Notes: generated by a model not told the origin, from the sequence alone. A DNA stretch of 64,000 nucleotides from Aquabacterium sp. A7-Y (GCF_026153205.1 NZ_JAPFBW010000001.1:62001-126000); one strand, 5' to 3'; counted from the first letter of the stretch, positions 54,734-63,853 are shown. Made by a program: numbers and translations.

Positions 54734-55711
54734 TCACTCGATCTTGGCCCCGCTGCGCTGCACCACGCCCTGGTACTTGGCCAGCTCGGACTTCACGAAG
54801 GCCGCGAACTGCTGCGGTGTGGTTGGTGCCGGCTCGGCCATGAAGGTCGCGAAACGCGCCTTCACGTCGGGCATCGTGAGCACGTTGACGAAGGTCTTGT
54901 TGAGCTGCGCGACGACCTCTGGCGGCGTCTTGGCCGGGGCGAACAGGCCGAACCAGGTGTCGATCGCGAAACCCGGCAGACCGGCTTCAGCGATCGTCGG
55001 CAGATCGGGCATCGCGCTGCTGCGCTCGGCCGTCGTGACGGCCAGCGCCTTGAGCTTGCCGGCACGGATGTTGGCGGCGGCCGAGGCCAGATTGTCGAAA
55101 TTCAGGTCGACCTGGCCCGACAGCAGGCCCAGTTGCGCCGGTGCCGCGCCCGCGTAGGGGATGTGCACCATGCTGACCCTGGCCTGGTTCTTGAACATCT
55201 CGCCGGCCAGGTGGCCGGCGCTGCCGTTGCCGCCCGAGCCGTAGTTGAGTTTGCCCGGGTTCTTGCGGGCGTAGTCGATCAGGTCCTTGACGCTGTTGAT
55301 CCGCAGGCGCCTGGCGCTTTCGGCGTTGAGCACCAGCACGTTGGGCACGCGGGCCACCAGCGTGATGGGGGCGAAGTCGCGGATCGGGTCGTAGGGGATG
55401 CTCTTGTAGAGCCAGGGATTGATGGCGTGGGTGGCGACCGCGCCCATCACGAGCGTGTTGCCGTCCGGCGGCGCCTTGGCGACGAAGTCGGCGCCCAGGT
55501 TGCCGCCGGCGCCGGCGCGGTTCTCGACGATGACCGTACCCAGCGGGTCCTTGGCCTTTTCGGCGAGGACGCGGGCGAGCGCGTCCAGCGGACCGCCTGC
55601 GGTGTAAGGGACGACCAGCTTGACGGTGCGGCTCTGAGCGCGCAGCACAGCCGGGAAACACAAGGACCCGGCCAGGGCGGCCCGGGTCTGCAGCCAGGAG
55701 CGTCGGTTCAT
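54734..55711 (-). CDS. Bug-family substrate-binding protein (tripartite tricarboxylate transport)
   Basis: 325 residues. Signal peptide of about 26 residues with an RRSW motif. The mature protein shows the Bug family pattern: VKLVVPYTAGGPLDALARVLA, VIVENRAGAGGNLGADFVAKAPPDG, HAINPWLYKSIPYDPIRDFAPI, GSGGNGSAGHLAGEMFK and HIPYAGAAPAQLGLLSGQVD. Binds a small carboxylate or related compound in the periplasm. Such genes are massively expanded in Burkholderiales and often lack adjacent TctAB permeases, as here. Confidence 0.93.
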   Translation of the reverse strand: MNRRSWLQTRAALAGSLCFPAVLRAQSRTVKLVVPYTAGGPLDALARVLAEKAKDPLGTVIVENRAGAGGNLGADFVAKAPPDGNTLVMGAVATHAINPWLYKSIPYDPIRDFAPITLVARVPNVLVLNAESARRLRINSVKDLIDYARKNPGKLNYGSGGNGSAGHLAGEMFKNQARVSMVHIPYAGAAPAQLGLLSGQVDLNFDNLASAAANIRAGKLKALAVTTAERSSAMPDLPTIAEAGLPGFAIDTWFGLFAPAKTPPEVVAQLNKTFVNVLTMPDVKARFATFMAEPAPTTPQQFAAFVKSELAKYQGVVQRSGAKIE

Positions 55712-55833
55712 GGTTTACTGCTCGGTAAAAGCCGATGCCGACAAGGAAGGGCAGGGGCCAGCGCCCCGATGGGGATGCGCCGGCAGCAAGCGCAGCGCCC
55801 ATCGTGGGGGCGCGCGCTCAGGGTCGGTGGAGT

Positions 55834-56865
55834 TCAGTGTTTGTCGGCTTCGGACGTGAAGGAATCAGCGTAGAACTCGCCCTCCGGCAGCCCGCAATGC
55901 GCAATGAAATCACGCTGAGCCGACTCTACCATCACGGGTGCGCCGCAGGCATAGACCTGGTAGCCGGACAGATCAGGAAGGTCCTGCATCACCTGCTGAT
56001 GGACGAAGCCCACCGCGCCGCTCCATGCGTCCTCCGGCTTGGGCTCCGAGAGCACCGGCACGTAGCGCAAATGGGGCAGCTCGCGGGTCGCCTGCAGCGC
56101 CCACTCGTGGAGGTAGAGGTCCTGCTTGCTGCGGCAGCCCCAATAGAGCACGGTCGGGCGCGTGATGGCCTTGAACTGCATGTGCTCGATGATCGCCTTG
56201 ATCGGCGCAAAGCCGGTGCCCGAGGCGAGCAGCACGATGGGTTTGTCGCTGTCCTCGCGCAGGAAGAAGCTGCCGAAAGGCCCTTCCATGCGAAGGATCT
56301 CCTTTTCCTTCATCGCACCGAAGACGTGGTCGGTGAACTTGCCGCCGACCATGTGGCGGATGTGCAGCTCGATGCCCGGCTTGTCCACCTGCGTGTGTGG
56401 GGCGTTGGCCATCGAATAGCTGCGCCGTGAGCCGTCGCGCAGGATGAACTCGACGTACTGCCCGGCGTGGTACTGCAGCCGGTCGTTCGCCGGCAGCTGC
56501 AGCTTCAGCACCGCGACGTCGCCGGCCGGCTTTTCGATGCTGCTGACGCGGCAGGGCATCTTCTTGACCGCGAACTGGCCGGCGCCGACCACCTCGCGCG
56601 ATTCGATCACCACGTCGGTTTGCGGTGTGCCGCAGCAGGTGAGGGTGTAGCCAGCTTCTTCCTCGGCCGGCGACATGGCCTTGACCTGGTGGGCGCCGTG
56701 CAGCACACGGCCTTCCAGCAGACGGCTCTTGCAGGAGCCGCAGGCGCCGTCCTTGCAGCCGTAGGGCAGGCCGACGCCTTGTCGGATGGCTGCCGCCAGG
56801 ATGGTCTCGTCGCGCTGGACCTCGAAGGTGTGGCCGCTGGGCTGCACGGTCACGGTGAATGTCAT
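55834..56865 (-). CDS. Ferredoxin-NAD(P) reductase-type flavoprotein, CDP-6-deoxy-3,4-glucoseen reductase-like (AscD)
   Basis: 343 residues from the ATG at 56865; the longer frame has no coding support. The N-terminal plant-type 2Fe-2S domain has the cysteines in YGCKDGACGSCKSRLLEG and TLTCCG. The FAD-binding domain has YHAGQYVEFILRDGSRRSYSMANAP and the NAD domain has LLASGTGFAPIKAIIEHM and YACGAPVMV. CDP-6-deoxyglucoseen reductases share this architecture with oxygenase reductases (VanB, phenol-type). It starts 31 bp from the divergent SDR gene; its electron acceptor is unknown. Confidence 0.88.
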   Translation of the reverse strand: MTFTVTVQPSGHTFEVQRDETILAAAIRQGVGLPYGCKDGACGSCKSRLLEGRVLHGAHQVKAMSPAEEEAGYTLTCCGTPQTDVVIESREVVGAGQFAVKKMPCRVSSIEKPAGDVAVLKLQLPANDRLQYHAGQYVEFILRDGSRRSYSMANAPHTQVDKPGIELHIRHMVGGKFTDHVFGAMKEKEILRMEGPFGSFFLREDSDKPIVLLASGTGFAPIKAIIEHMQFKAITRPTVLYWGCRSKQDLYLHEWALQATRELPHLRYVPVLSEPKPEDAWSGAVGFVHQQVMQDLPDLSGYQVYACGAPVMVESAQRDFIAHCGLPEGEFYADSFTSEADKH

Positions 56866-56944
56866 GGGGGGACCTTTTAAACTGAGCCGCCCGTGATTGT
56901 GCCCCGGTTCCGCGCGTCGGACCTTTTGCCTCCCTGTGCCCGAC

Positions 56945-57853
56945 ATGTCCCACCGTTCAGATCTGTGCCTTTCCTCTCTGTCACGAACTTGCCGCCTGCT
57001 GATCGTCGGTTGCGGCGATGTCGGGCAGCGTGTCATCAAGCTGCTCGCGCCCCGGGTTCGCGTGTACGCCCTGACCTCGCGCCCGGAGGCCATGGCCGGC
57101 CTGCGGGCGCTCGGCGCGGTGCCGCTGCTCGGCGACCTCGACCGGCCAGTCACGCTGGGCCGACTGGCGGGGCTCGCTGACAGGGTGCTGCACCTCGCGC
57201 CGCCTCCGGCGCAGGGCGACAGCGACACCCGCACCGCAGCGCTGCTGCAGGCATTCGCCCGCAAGAGCCGGGTGCGAACCCTGGTGTACGGCAGCACCAG
57301 CGGAGTGTATGGGGATGCGCAGGGGACGCGTTTCGACGAGACCCGCCCGCCCCGCCCGGCGTCCGCGCGGGCGCTGCGGCGTGTCGACGCCGAGCAGCGC
57401 CTGCGCGGCTTCGGCCGCGCCAGCGGTGTGCGCGTCACGCTGCTGCGCATTCCGGGCATCTACGCCGGCGACCGGCCCGGCGGTCACCCGCGCGAACGCC
57501 TGACGCGCGGCGTACCGGTGTTGCGCCCGGAGGATGATGTCTACACCAATCACATCCATGCCGACGACCTGGCGCGCGCCTGCGTGGCGGCGCTGTTCCG
57601 GGGCCGGCCGCAGCGGGTGGTGCACGCCAGCGACGACACCGAGCTGAAGATGGGCGACTACTTCGACCTCGCGGCCGACCTGTGCGGGTTGCCGCGGCCG
57701 CCCCGCCTCAGCCGCGCCGAGGCCGCCGAACGGCTCTCCCCGATGTCGCTGTCCTTCATGAGCGAGTCGCGCCGGCTCGACAACCGCCGCCTGAAGCAGG
57801 AGCTGCGCCTGCGGCTGCGCCACCCGACGGTGCACTCCGGGCTGCTGGACTGA
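56945..57853 (+). CDS. NAD-dependent epimerase/dehydratase-like SDR (YeeZ type)
   Basis: 302 residues from the ATG at 56945; an upstream TTG at 56897 is unlikely. Atypical extended SDR: LLIVGCGDVGQRVIKLL cofactor loop, VYGSTSGVYGD, RIPGIYAGDRPGGHPRERL and YTNHIHADDLARACVAAL. The family includes E. coli YeeZ and nucleoside-diphosphate-sugar epimerases; the canonical Y-x-x-x-K is not clear. Immediately convergent with the S1C gene (4 bp). Confidence 0.85.
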   Translation: MSHRSDLCLSSLSRTCRLLIVGCGDVGQRVIKLLAPRVRVYALTSRPEAMAGLRALGAVPLLGDLDRPVTLGRLAGLADRVLHLAPPPAQGDSDTRTAALLQAFARKSRVRTLVYGSTSGVYGDAQGTRFDETRPPRPASARALRRVDAEQRLRGFGRASGVRVTLLRIPGIYAGDRPGGHPRERLTRGVPVLRPEDDVYTNHIHADDLARACVAALFRGRPQRVVHASDDTELKMGDYFDLAADLCGLPRPPRLSRAEAAERLSPMSLSFMSESRRLDNRRLKQELRLRLRHPTVHSGLLD

Positions 57854-57857
57854 AGCT

Positions 57858-58961
57858 TCAGATGCCCACGGCGCGGCGCAAGGTCTTCATGCGATCCACC
57901 GTGTGGGCCGTCTTGCTCTGCACGCTGGCGCCACGGCCGATCTCCAGCGTCACCTCGCGCTCGGCCTGGGCGTGGTCCCAGAGCTTCTTGTAGAACGCCT
58001 CCAGGCTGTTGATCGGCAGGCCGTCGAGCTTGAGGATGAGGTCGCCCGGTTCGACGCCGGCCTGCTCCGCCGGGCTGTCGGCGCTGACGCGCACCACCCG
58101 CACCAGGCCTTGCTGCTCGATGCAGTTGACGCCCAGCCAGGCACGCGTGCTGCGCGCCGAGGCACCGCGGGTGCGCAGCTCCGCCAGCACCGGCTTGAGC
58201 AGGTCCACCGGCACGAACATGTTGCCGGGCTCGGGCACGCCGGGGCTGGCTGCCTCCATCACGATCAGCGAGCCGATGCCGACCAGCTCGCCGCGGCGGT
58301 TGAAGAGGCCGGCGCCGCTGTGGTCCACCCGCGGCGGCACGGTGAACAACGCGTCCTCGATGTGGTACTCCCAGTAGCCCGAGAAGGGGCGACGCGCCAC
58401 GACCTGCGCGAGGCTCATCTCGGCTTCGCTGCCGCCGCTGACGATCACGTGCGGCTCGGTTTCGTCGACGGCTCCCGAGGCGCCGAGCGGAGCCGGCTCG
58501 ACGCCCATGGGCACGAGCGGCTTGAGCAGGCCGAAGCCGGTGGCGAGGTCGTAGGCCACGACGCGCGCCGGAACCACCTTGCCCGTGCCGGTCTCGAGGT
58601 CCACGCGCTCGGCTTCCATGATGAGGTAGCCGATGGTGAGCACGGTTCCGTCCTTGTCGATGACGACACCCGAGCCCATGCGCACCGGGCCCAGCGTGTC
58701 GGTCGAGTGCGCCTGCGGCGTGGCGACCGCGCGCACGCCGACCATGGCAGCGGCGGCGTGGCGCAGCACCCGGGCCTGTTTCTGGATCGCGGGGTCCGAA
58801 GCCGCGTCGCTCGCCGGGGTGGCGCGCGGCTCGGCGGCTGCGGCGGGCGTGTCCGGTACGGCGGCGCGTGCCGAGAGCCCGCAGGCCAGCGCCACGAAGA
58901 GGCATCCGGCCGTCAGGCGGCGGAGCAGGGACGACGGGAACGATGCACGCGATCCAAGCAT
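57858..58961 (-). CDS. S1C (HtrA/DegP-like) serine protease homologue with a broken catalytic triad
   Basis: 367 residues from the ATG at 58961. Signal peptide about 1-33, chymotrypsin-like domain (about 65-260) and one C-terminal PDZ domain (about 275-350; GLVRVVRVSADSPAEQAGVEPGD). In active HtrA the triad lies in LTNNHVV, D-x-x-T-D-L-A and GNSGGPL. Here the positions read Y112 (VLTIGYLI), G142 (DLATGFGLL) and S215 (DHSGAGLFN): serine is kept but histidine and aspartate are lost. Proteolysis is therefore unlikely; a chaperone or sensor function for envelope proteins is possible. Close relatives appear annotated as S1C proteases in Burkholderiales. Confidence 0.87.
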   Translation of the reverse strand: MLGSRASFPSSLLRRLTAGCLFVALACGLSARAAVPDTPAAAAEPRATPASDAASDPAIQKQARVLRHAAAAMVGVRAVATPQAHSTDTLGPVRMGSGVVIDKDGTVLTIGYLIMEAERVDLETGTGKVVPARVVAYDLATGFGLLKPLVPMGVEPAPLGASGAVDETEPHVIVSGGSEAEMSLAQVVARRPFSGYWEYHIEDALFTVPPRVDHSGAGLFNRRGELVGIGSLIVMEAASPGVPEPGNMFVPVDLLKPVLAELRTRGASARSTRAWLGVNCIEQQGLVRVVRVSADSPAEQAGVEPGDLILKLDGLPINSLEAFYKKLWDHAQAEREVTLEIGRGASVQSKTAHTVDRMKTLRRAVGI

Positions 58962-59056
58962 GGCGCACCCCACTGCGATAAGAGCGGATGACGCAGCATC
59001 GCTCTTTCGGCATCCCTGCGCTTGTGGCAGGGGATTGCCGTCCCTGGTCGGGGCCG

Positions 59057-59659
59057 TCAGAAGCGGCGGCGCTTCTTGAAAGGGGGCTGCCCGCGCCAGT
59101 AGCGGATCATCAGGAAGCCGCCCAGCATGCCGCCCAGATGCGCGAAGTGGGCCACGCCCGAGCCGCTGGAGGCCACGCCGAAGGCGAGTTCGAGTGCGCC
59201 GAACACGGCGACGAACACCTTGGCCTTCATCGGGATGGGCGGGAACAGCGGCATGATGGTGCGGTTCGGAAAGGTCATGCCGTAGGCCAGCAGCAGGCCG
59301 AACAGGCCGCCCGAGGCGCCCACGGTCGGATAGATGGAGCCGGCCAGGAAGGTGACCAGCAGCTGCACCGCCGCCGCACTCAGGATGCTGGCGGCGTAGA
59401 ACTGGATGAAGCGCTTGTCGCCCCAGAGGCGCTCCAGCTCGCTGCCGAACATCCACAGCCCGAGCATGTTGAAGAACAGGTGCAGGGTGTCACCGTGCAG
59501 GAAGGCATAGGTGACGACCTGCCAGGGCATGAACTGGCCGCTGGGCAGCGGCCACAGCGCCAGCGGCAAAGTGAGCTGGGGAGCCAGGATGTTGCGCACG
59601 CAGAAGGCGGCGACATTGATCAGCAGCAGGGCTTTGATGATGGGAGGCAGGGAGGGCAT
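59057..59659 (-). CDS. Rhomboid-family intramembrane serine protease
   Basis: 200 residues, six membrane segments. The catalytic dyad is visible: Ser in GASGGLFGLL and His in HFAHLGGMLGGFL. The conserved loop WQVVTYAFLHGDTLHLFFNML and LERLWGDKRF support the GlpG-like core. Cleaves membrane proteins within the bilayer. It lies upstream of the S1C gene on the same strand (95-bp gap). Confidence 0.93.
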   Translation of the reverse strand: MPSLPPIIKALLLINVAAFCVRNILAPQLTLPLALWPLPSGQFMPWQVVTYAFLHGDTLHLFFNMLGLWMFGSELERLWGDKRFIQFYAASILSAAAVQLLVTFLAGSIYPTVGASGGLFGLLLAYGMTFPNRTIMPLFPPIPMKAKVFVAVFGALELAFGVASSGSGVAHFAHLGGMLGGFLMIRYWRGQPPFKKRRRF

Positions 59660-59830
59660 CGTGGCGGCCGTGCGACGGTTGGGGTCAAAAGCGCTCCATC
59701 ATAGCGGCGGGCCTGTCAGCGTCCCACATGGGGACTTGGCGCTGCCTGGCGGCTTTCTTGCATGGCACGATGGCAGCCCTGCCTGCGGCCGCCATCGTGC
59801 CGCAGAGGATCCCCTCCGAGAAGGCGCGCC

Positions 59831-61102
59831 ATGCTAGAGACCCTCCTGCGCAACTGCACCCTGCCGGACGGCCGCACCGGCCAGGACATCGCCATCGCCG
59901 ACGGCCGCATCGTCGCGGTGCAGCCGGCACTGCCCGCCCAGGCGCAGCACGAGATCGATGCTGCCGGGCAGCTGGTGAGCCCGCCCTTCGTGGACGCCCA
60001 CTTCCACATGGACTCGACCCTGAGCTATGGCCTGCCGCGCGTCAACCAGAGCGGCACCCTGCTGGAGGGCATCGCGCTGTGGGGCGAGCTCAAGCCCCTG
60101 CTGACCCAGGAGGCGCTCGTCGAGCGGGCGCTGGCCTATTGCGACTGGGCGGTGGCGCGCGGCCTGCTCGCGATCCGCACCCATGTGGACGTCTGCGACC
60201 CGCGGCTGCTCGCGGTGGAGGCCCTGCTGCACGTCAAGCAGCAGGTGCGGCCCTACCTCGACCTGCAGCTGGTGGCCTTCCCGCAGGACGGTGTGCTGCG
60301 CAAGGCCGGGGCCTGGGAGCCCTTGAAGCGGGCGCTCGACCTGGGGGTCGACGTGGTGGGCGGCATCCCGCATTTCGAACGCACGATGGCCGAGGGCGCC
60401 GAGTCGGTGCGGCTGCTGTGCGAGCTGGCGGCCGAGCGCGGGCTGCGGGTGGACATGCACTGCGACGAGACCGACGACCCGATGTCGCGCCACATCGAGA
60501 CGCTGGCCTTCCAGGCCCAGCGTCTGGGGCTGCAGGGGCGGGTGGCCGGCTCCCACCTGACGTCGATGCACTCGATGGACAACTACTACGTCTCCAAGCT
60601 GATCCCGCTGATCCGCGAGGCCGGCGTGGCCGCCATTGCCAATCCGCTGATCAACATCACGCTGCAGGGCCGCCATGACACCTATCCCAAGCGTCGCGGC
60701 ATGACCCGGGTGCCGGAGCTGCTGGCGGCCGGCGTCCCGGTGGCCTTCGGCCACGATTGCGTGATGGATCCGTGGTACGCCCTGGGCAGCGCAGACATGC
60801 TGGAGGTCGCGCACATGGGGCTGCACGTGGCGCAGATGACGTCCCAGGCGGCGATGCGGCAGTGCTACGCGGCGGTGACCAGTACGCCGGCCGCCGTGCT
60901 GGGCCTGGAGGGGTATGGCCTGGAGCCCGGCTGCCGAGCCGACCTCGTGCTGCTGCAGGCCCGCGACCCCGTCGAGGCGATCCGGCTGCGGGCCACGCGC
61001 TTGATGGTCATGCGGGCGGGCAAGGTGCTGGCAAGGACGGCGCCGATGGTCGTTGACCTGAGCCTGCCGGCGCGGCCGCAGCAGACCAGCTTTCAACGTT
61101 GA
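59831..61102 (+). CDS. codA: Cytosine deaminase / CodA-type amidohydrolase
   Basis: 423 residues from the ATG at 59831. Metal-dependent deaminase of cytosine (isoguanine and similar bases can also be used). Metal ligands are H57 and H59 in VDAHFHMD, then DMHCDETDDPMSRH, GSHLTSMHSMDNYY and FGHDCVMDPW (Asp), all aligned with E. coli CodA; the segments LVAFPQDGVL and ANPLINITLQGRHDTYPKRRGM are also shared. It is a single gene without a CodB permease. A weaker sigma-54-like box (59747-59762, TGGCGGC-TTTC-TTGCA) lies 70 bp ahead. Confidence 0.93.
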   Translation: MLETLLRNCTLPDGRTGQDIAIADGRIVAVQPALPAQAQHEIDAAGQLVSPPFVDAHFHMDSTLSYGLPRVNQSGTLLEGIALWGELKPLLTQEALVERALAYCDWAVARGLLAIRTHVDVCDPRLLAVEALLHVKQQVRPYLDLQLVAFPQDGVLRKAGAWEPLKRALDLGVDVVGGIPHFERTMAEGAESVRLLCELAAERGLRVDMHCDETDDPMSRHIETLAFQAQRLGLQGRVAGSHLTSMHSMDNYYVSKLIPLIREAGVAAIANPLINITLQGRHDTYPKRRGMTRVPELLAAGVPVAFGHDCVMDPWYALGSADMLEVAHMGLHVAQMTSQAAMRQCYAAVTSTPAAVLGLEGYGLEPGCRADLVLLQARDPVEAIRLRATRLMVMRAGKVLARTAPMVVDLSLPARPQQTSFQR

Positions 61103-61131
61103 GCGAAGCGGCCGCCATGGCTGCATGCATC

Positions 61132-61218
61132 TGGTGCCCAGGGCCGGACTCGAACCGGCACGCCATCGCTGGCGAGGGATTTTGAGTCCCTTGCGTCTAC
61201 CTATTTCGCCACCTGGGC
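61132..61218 (-). tRNA. tRNA-Leu (anticodon CAA)
   Basis: 87 bases with encoded CCA (61132-61134). The acceptor stem GCCCAGG pairs with CCTGGGC, discriminator A. The D arm, a long variable arm as expected for class II leucine tRNA, anticodon loop CTCAAAA with CAA at its centre (decodes TTG), and the T arm GGTTCGAGTCC are all present. It resembles E. coli tRNA-Leu(CAA) closely. Single tRNA gene between codA and cysM, with no operon partner. Confidence 0.95.
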
Positions 61219-61328
61219 AGGTGCGGGGCCGAAGAGCCGGCCCGCGTGCGAGGCGCTGATTATGTCATAGGCCCGGGCAGTGGGCGGGGTTGCCGCAAGC
61301 CTGAGACAATCGCCGCTGGAGGATGATC

Positions 61329-62234
61329 ATGCCCGCGTACAAGACCATTGAAGACACCATCGGCCGGACCCCGCTCGTGCGGCTGCAGCGCCTGCCCGGC
61401 GCCGAGAACGAGCGCCGCGGCAACGTGATCCTGGGCAAGCTCGAAGGCAACAATCCCGCCGGCTCGGTCAAGGACCGCCCCGCGATCAGCATGATCCGCC
61501 GCGCCGAGGAGCGCGGCGACATCAAGCCCGGCGACACCCTCATCGAGGCGACGTCCGGCAACACCGGCATCGCGCTGGCGATGGCCGCCGCGATCCGCGG
61601 TTACCGCATGCTCTTGATCATGCCGGAGGACCTGAGCGTCGAGCGCGCGCAAACGATGAAGGCCTTCGGCGCCGAGCTGGTGCTGACCCCCAAGGCCGGC
61701 GGCATGGAGTACGCTCGCGACCTCGCCGAGCAGATGCAGCGCGACGGCAAGGGCCGCGTGCTGGACCAGTTCGCCAACGCCGACAACCCGCGCATCCACT
61801 ACGAGACCACCGGCCCGGAGCTGTGGGACGAGACCGAAGGCCGCATCACCCACTTCGTCAGCGCGATGGGCACCACCGGCACCATCACCGGCGTTTCACG
61901 CTTCCTGAAAGAGAAAAACCGGCAGATCCGTATCGTCGGCGCTCAGCCCAGCGAAGGCTCGCGCATCCCCGGTATCCGCAAGTGGCCCGAGGCTTACCTG
62001 CCCAAGATCTACGAGCCGAGCCGGGTCGACGAGCTGGTCTACGTGAGTCAGGCCGATGCCGAGGACATGGCCCGCCGCCTGGCCAGCGAGGAGGGCATCT
62101 TTGCCGGCATCTCCGCGGCCGGCGCCTGCTGGGTGGCGTTGCAGCTGGCCCGCCAGGTCGAGAACGCGACCATCGTGTTTGTCGTCTGCGACCGCGGCGA
62201 CCGCTACCTGTCCACCGGCGTGTTTCCGGCCTGA
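61329..62234 (+). CDS. cysM: Cysteine synthase B (O-acetylserine sulfhydrylase)
   Basis: 301 residues. The ATG at 61329 is six bases after GGAGG; the ATG at 61323 abuts GGAGG and is too close. Forms cysteine from O-acetylserine and sulfide or thiosulfate. The PLP lysine is K48 in NNPAGSVKDRPA, then EATSGNTGIALAMAA, GTTGTITGVSRFLKE and the C-terminal CDRGDRYLSTG. CysM features (RTPLVRLQRLPG, DQFANADNPRIHYETTGPE) favour type B. The stop lies 31 bp inside the convergent trmB gene. Confidence 0.95.
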   Translation: MPAYKTIEDTIGRTPLVRLQRLPGAENERRGNVILGKLEGNNPAGSVKDRPAISMIRRAEERGDIKPGDTLIEATSGNTGIALAMAAAIRGYRMLLIMPEDLSVERAQTMKAFGAELVLTPKAGGMEYARDLAEQMQRDGKGRVLDQFANADNPRIHYETTGPELWDETEGRITHFVSAMGTTGTITGVSRFLKEKNRQIRIVGAQPSEGSRIPGIRKWPEAYLPKIYEPSRVDELVYVSQADAEDMARRLASEEGIFAGISAAGACWVALQLARQVENATIVFVVCDRGDRYLSTGVFPA

Positions 62235-62947
62235 GCCGCGCCCACGGATCGGCTCGACACCTGCCACAGCGCGTGGCCCGACTCGCCGTATTTGCGCTCG
62301 AAGGGCGTCAGCGGCGGGTCGCCAGCCGGCACCGGGCCGACCTCGGCCGGGCGTCCGGCGAGCCGCAGCGCGAGCGCGAATTCTTCCGCATAGAGCCGCC
62401 AGTTGCTGCGCAACTCCAGCACACCGCCGAGTGCCAGCAGCTCGCGAAAGCGCGGGTGGCCGTGCCAGCGGCGCTGCAAGTGCTCGGATTTCGGCCAGGG
62501 GTTGGGGTAGAGCAGGTAGTGGTGCGACAGCCGGACCCCGTCGGCAGCCAGCAGCGCCCACAGCTCGGTGGCATCGGCGCGCAGCAGCAGCAGGTTCTCG
62601 GGCCGAGCGCTCGCGGCCAGCTTGCGCTGCCCGCGTTCCAGGCGCTCGGCCGACTGGTCGATGCCGACCACCAGTGCCTCGCCGTGGCGCCGCGCGAGCG
62701 TGGCGCTGCTTTCCCCGGTGCCGCAGGCACTGTCGAGCACCAGCGGCACACGGCCGTCCCAGGTGGTCAGGAGGCGCGCGTGCGCCTCACGGCTGTAGGC
62801 CGCGATGGGCGCCAGGAAGCGGCTTTCGAGGTGTTTGCGGACCCGCTTTTCCAGCTTCGGGTGGGGGCCGGACTGCGAACTGGTGACGACCCGGGAGGGG
62901 GAGCGCGCAGGCGACAGCGGCTCGGGCGCGGGCTGGGTAGGATGCAT
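62204..62947 (-). CDS. trmB: tRNA (guanine-N7)-methyltransferase TrmB
   Basis: 247 residues from the ATG at 62947. S-adenosylmethionine-dependent methylation of G46 in the variable loop of tRNAs. SAM motif LVLDSACGTGESSATLA, VGIDQSAERLERG, the family hallmark YPNPWPKSEHLQRRWHGHP, and T-x-F-E in TPFERKYGESGH. An N-terminal extension of about 25 residues is basic and probably disordered. It is divergent to the Nudix gene. Confidence 0.9.
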   Translation of the reverse strand: MHPTQPAPEPLSPARSPSRVVTSSQSGPHPKLEKRVRKHLESRFLAPIAAYSREAHARLLTTWDGRVPLVLDSACGTGESSATLARRHGEALVVGIDQSAERLERGQRKLAASARPENLLLLRADATELWALLAADGVRLSHHYLLYPNPWPKSEHLQRRWHGHPRFRELLALGGVLELRSNWRLYAEEFALALRLAGRPAEVGPVPAGDPPLTPFERKYGESGHALWQVSSRSVGAAQAGNTPVDR

Positions 62948-62984
62948 CGGTTTCCGGCCGCCAGGCCGCCACGAGGGAGTGTTT

Positions 62985-63506
62985 GTGAACAACTTCAGAT
63001 TTTGCCCGTCCTGCGCCACCGAGCTGGGCTGGGTGCATGACGGCGAGCGCGACCGGCTACGCTGCCCGGCCTGCAGCTACACCCACTGGAACAACCCGAC
63101 GCCGGTGCTGGCGGCCATCATCGAGCTGTCGGATCGTGGCGGTCAGTTGCTGCTGGCGCGCAACGCGGCCTGGCCGGGACGCTTTTTCGGGCTGATCACG
63201 GGCTTCATGGAGGCCGGCGAGTCGCCCGAGGAGGGCATCCGTCGCGAGATCGCCGAGGAGACCTCCTTGCAGGTGTCGTCGCTGAGCCTGCAGGGCGTGA
63301 CCGACTTCCAGCGCATGAACCAGGTCATCATCACCTATCACGCGGTTGCGCACGGCGAGATCGTGCTGTCGCCCGAGCTGGTGGAATACCAGGTCCTCGC
63401 GCCCGAGGACGTCAAGTGCTGGCCGGCCGCCACCGGCCTGATGCTGGCCCGGTGGCTGGAATCGCGAGGGCACGAGCCCCAGTGGCTGGAGCTGCCGCGG
63501 GTCTGA
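62985..63506 (+). CDS. Nudix hydrolase with zinc ribbon (NudC-like)
   Basis: 173 residues from the GTG at 62985 (GAGGGAG five bases upstream; GTG at 62979 also possible). An N-terminal zinc ribbon has CPSC and CPAC pairs; the Nudix box GFMEAGESPEEGIRREIAEET is complete. The architecture is that of NADH pyrophosphatase but the protein is shorter than E. coli NudC (257 aa) and lacks its N-terminal domain, as in many betaproteobacterial homologues. It likely hydrolyses a nucleoside diphosphate linked to another moiety. Confidence 0.88.
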   Translation: MNNFRFCPSCATELGWVHDGERDRLRCPACSYTHWNNPTPVLAAIIELSDRGGQLLLARNAAWPGRFFGLITGFMEAGESPEEGIRREIAEETSLQVSSLSLQGVTDFQRMNQVIITYHAVAHGEIVLSPELVEYQVLAPEDVKCWPAATGLMLARWLESRGHEPQWLELPRV

Positions 63507-63577
63507 GTCGGCTGCGAAACGCCATTCCAGGGTCGGTTGGCAGACGCCTAGAATGGCGTCGAGAAGGACCGAGCCAT

Positions 63578-63805
63578 ATGGACATTCACAAGGAACTCGA
63601 CACCCGCGGGCTGAACTGCCCGCTGCCCATCCTCAAGGCCAAGAAGGCGCTGGCGGAAATGCAGAGCGGCGAACTGCTCAAGGTGGTCGCCACCGACCCC
63701 GGCTCCTTGCGCGACTTTCAGGCCTTCGCCAAGCAGACCGGCAACGAGCTGGTCGATCAGCAGACCCTGGAGAAGGAATTCATCCACGTGCTGCGACGCC
63801 GCTGA
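63578..63805 (+). CDS. tusA: TusA/SirA-type sulfur carrier
   Basis: 75 residues, typical TusA length; AAGGA eight bases upstream of the ATG at 63578. The persulfide-carrying cysteine is C14 in RGLNCPLPILKAKKAL. Members relay sulfur for tRNA 2-thiouridine, molybdenum cofactor or other uses. Followed by a strong terminator. Confidence 0.93.
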   Translation: MDIHKELDTRGLNCPLPILKAKKALAEMQSGELLKVVATDPGSLRDFQAFAKQTGNELVDQQTLEKEFIHVLRRR

Positions 63806-63827
63806 ACCGGGCGGGTCGGCTAAAGCA

Positions 63828-63853
63828 AAGGCGCCCCGTGGGGCGCCTTTTTT
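63828..63853. terminator. Bidirectional terminator between tusA and galU
   Basis: A 10-bp stem (63828-63837 with 63840-63849, GGCGCCCC/GGGGCGCC at the core) and six T on the plus strand; A-rich sequence on the other side gives TTTGCTTT on the minus strand. Confidence 0.88.

Noticed and set aside
59747-59762. Sigma-54-like box ahead of codA (TGGCGGC-TTTC-TTGCA)
   Set aside because: The -12 half is perfect but the -24 half lacks CAY; kept only as a weak possibility and not listed as a feature.
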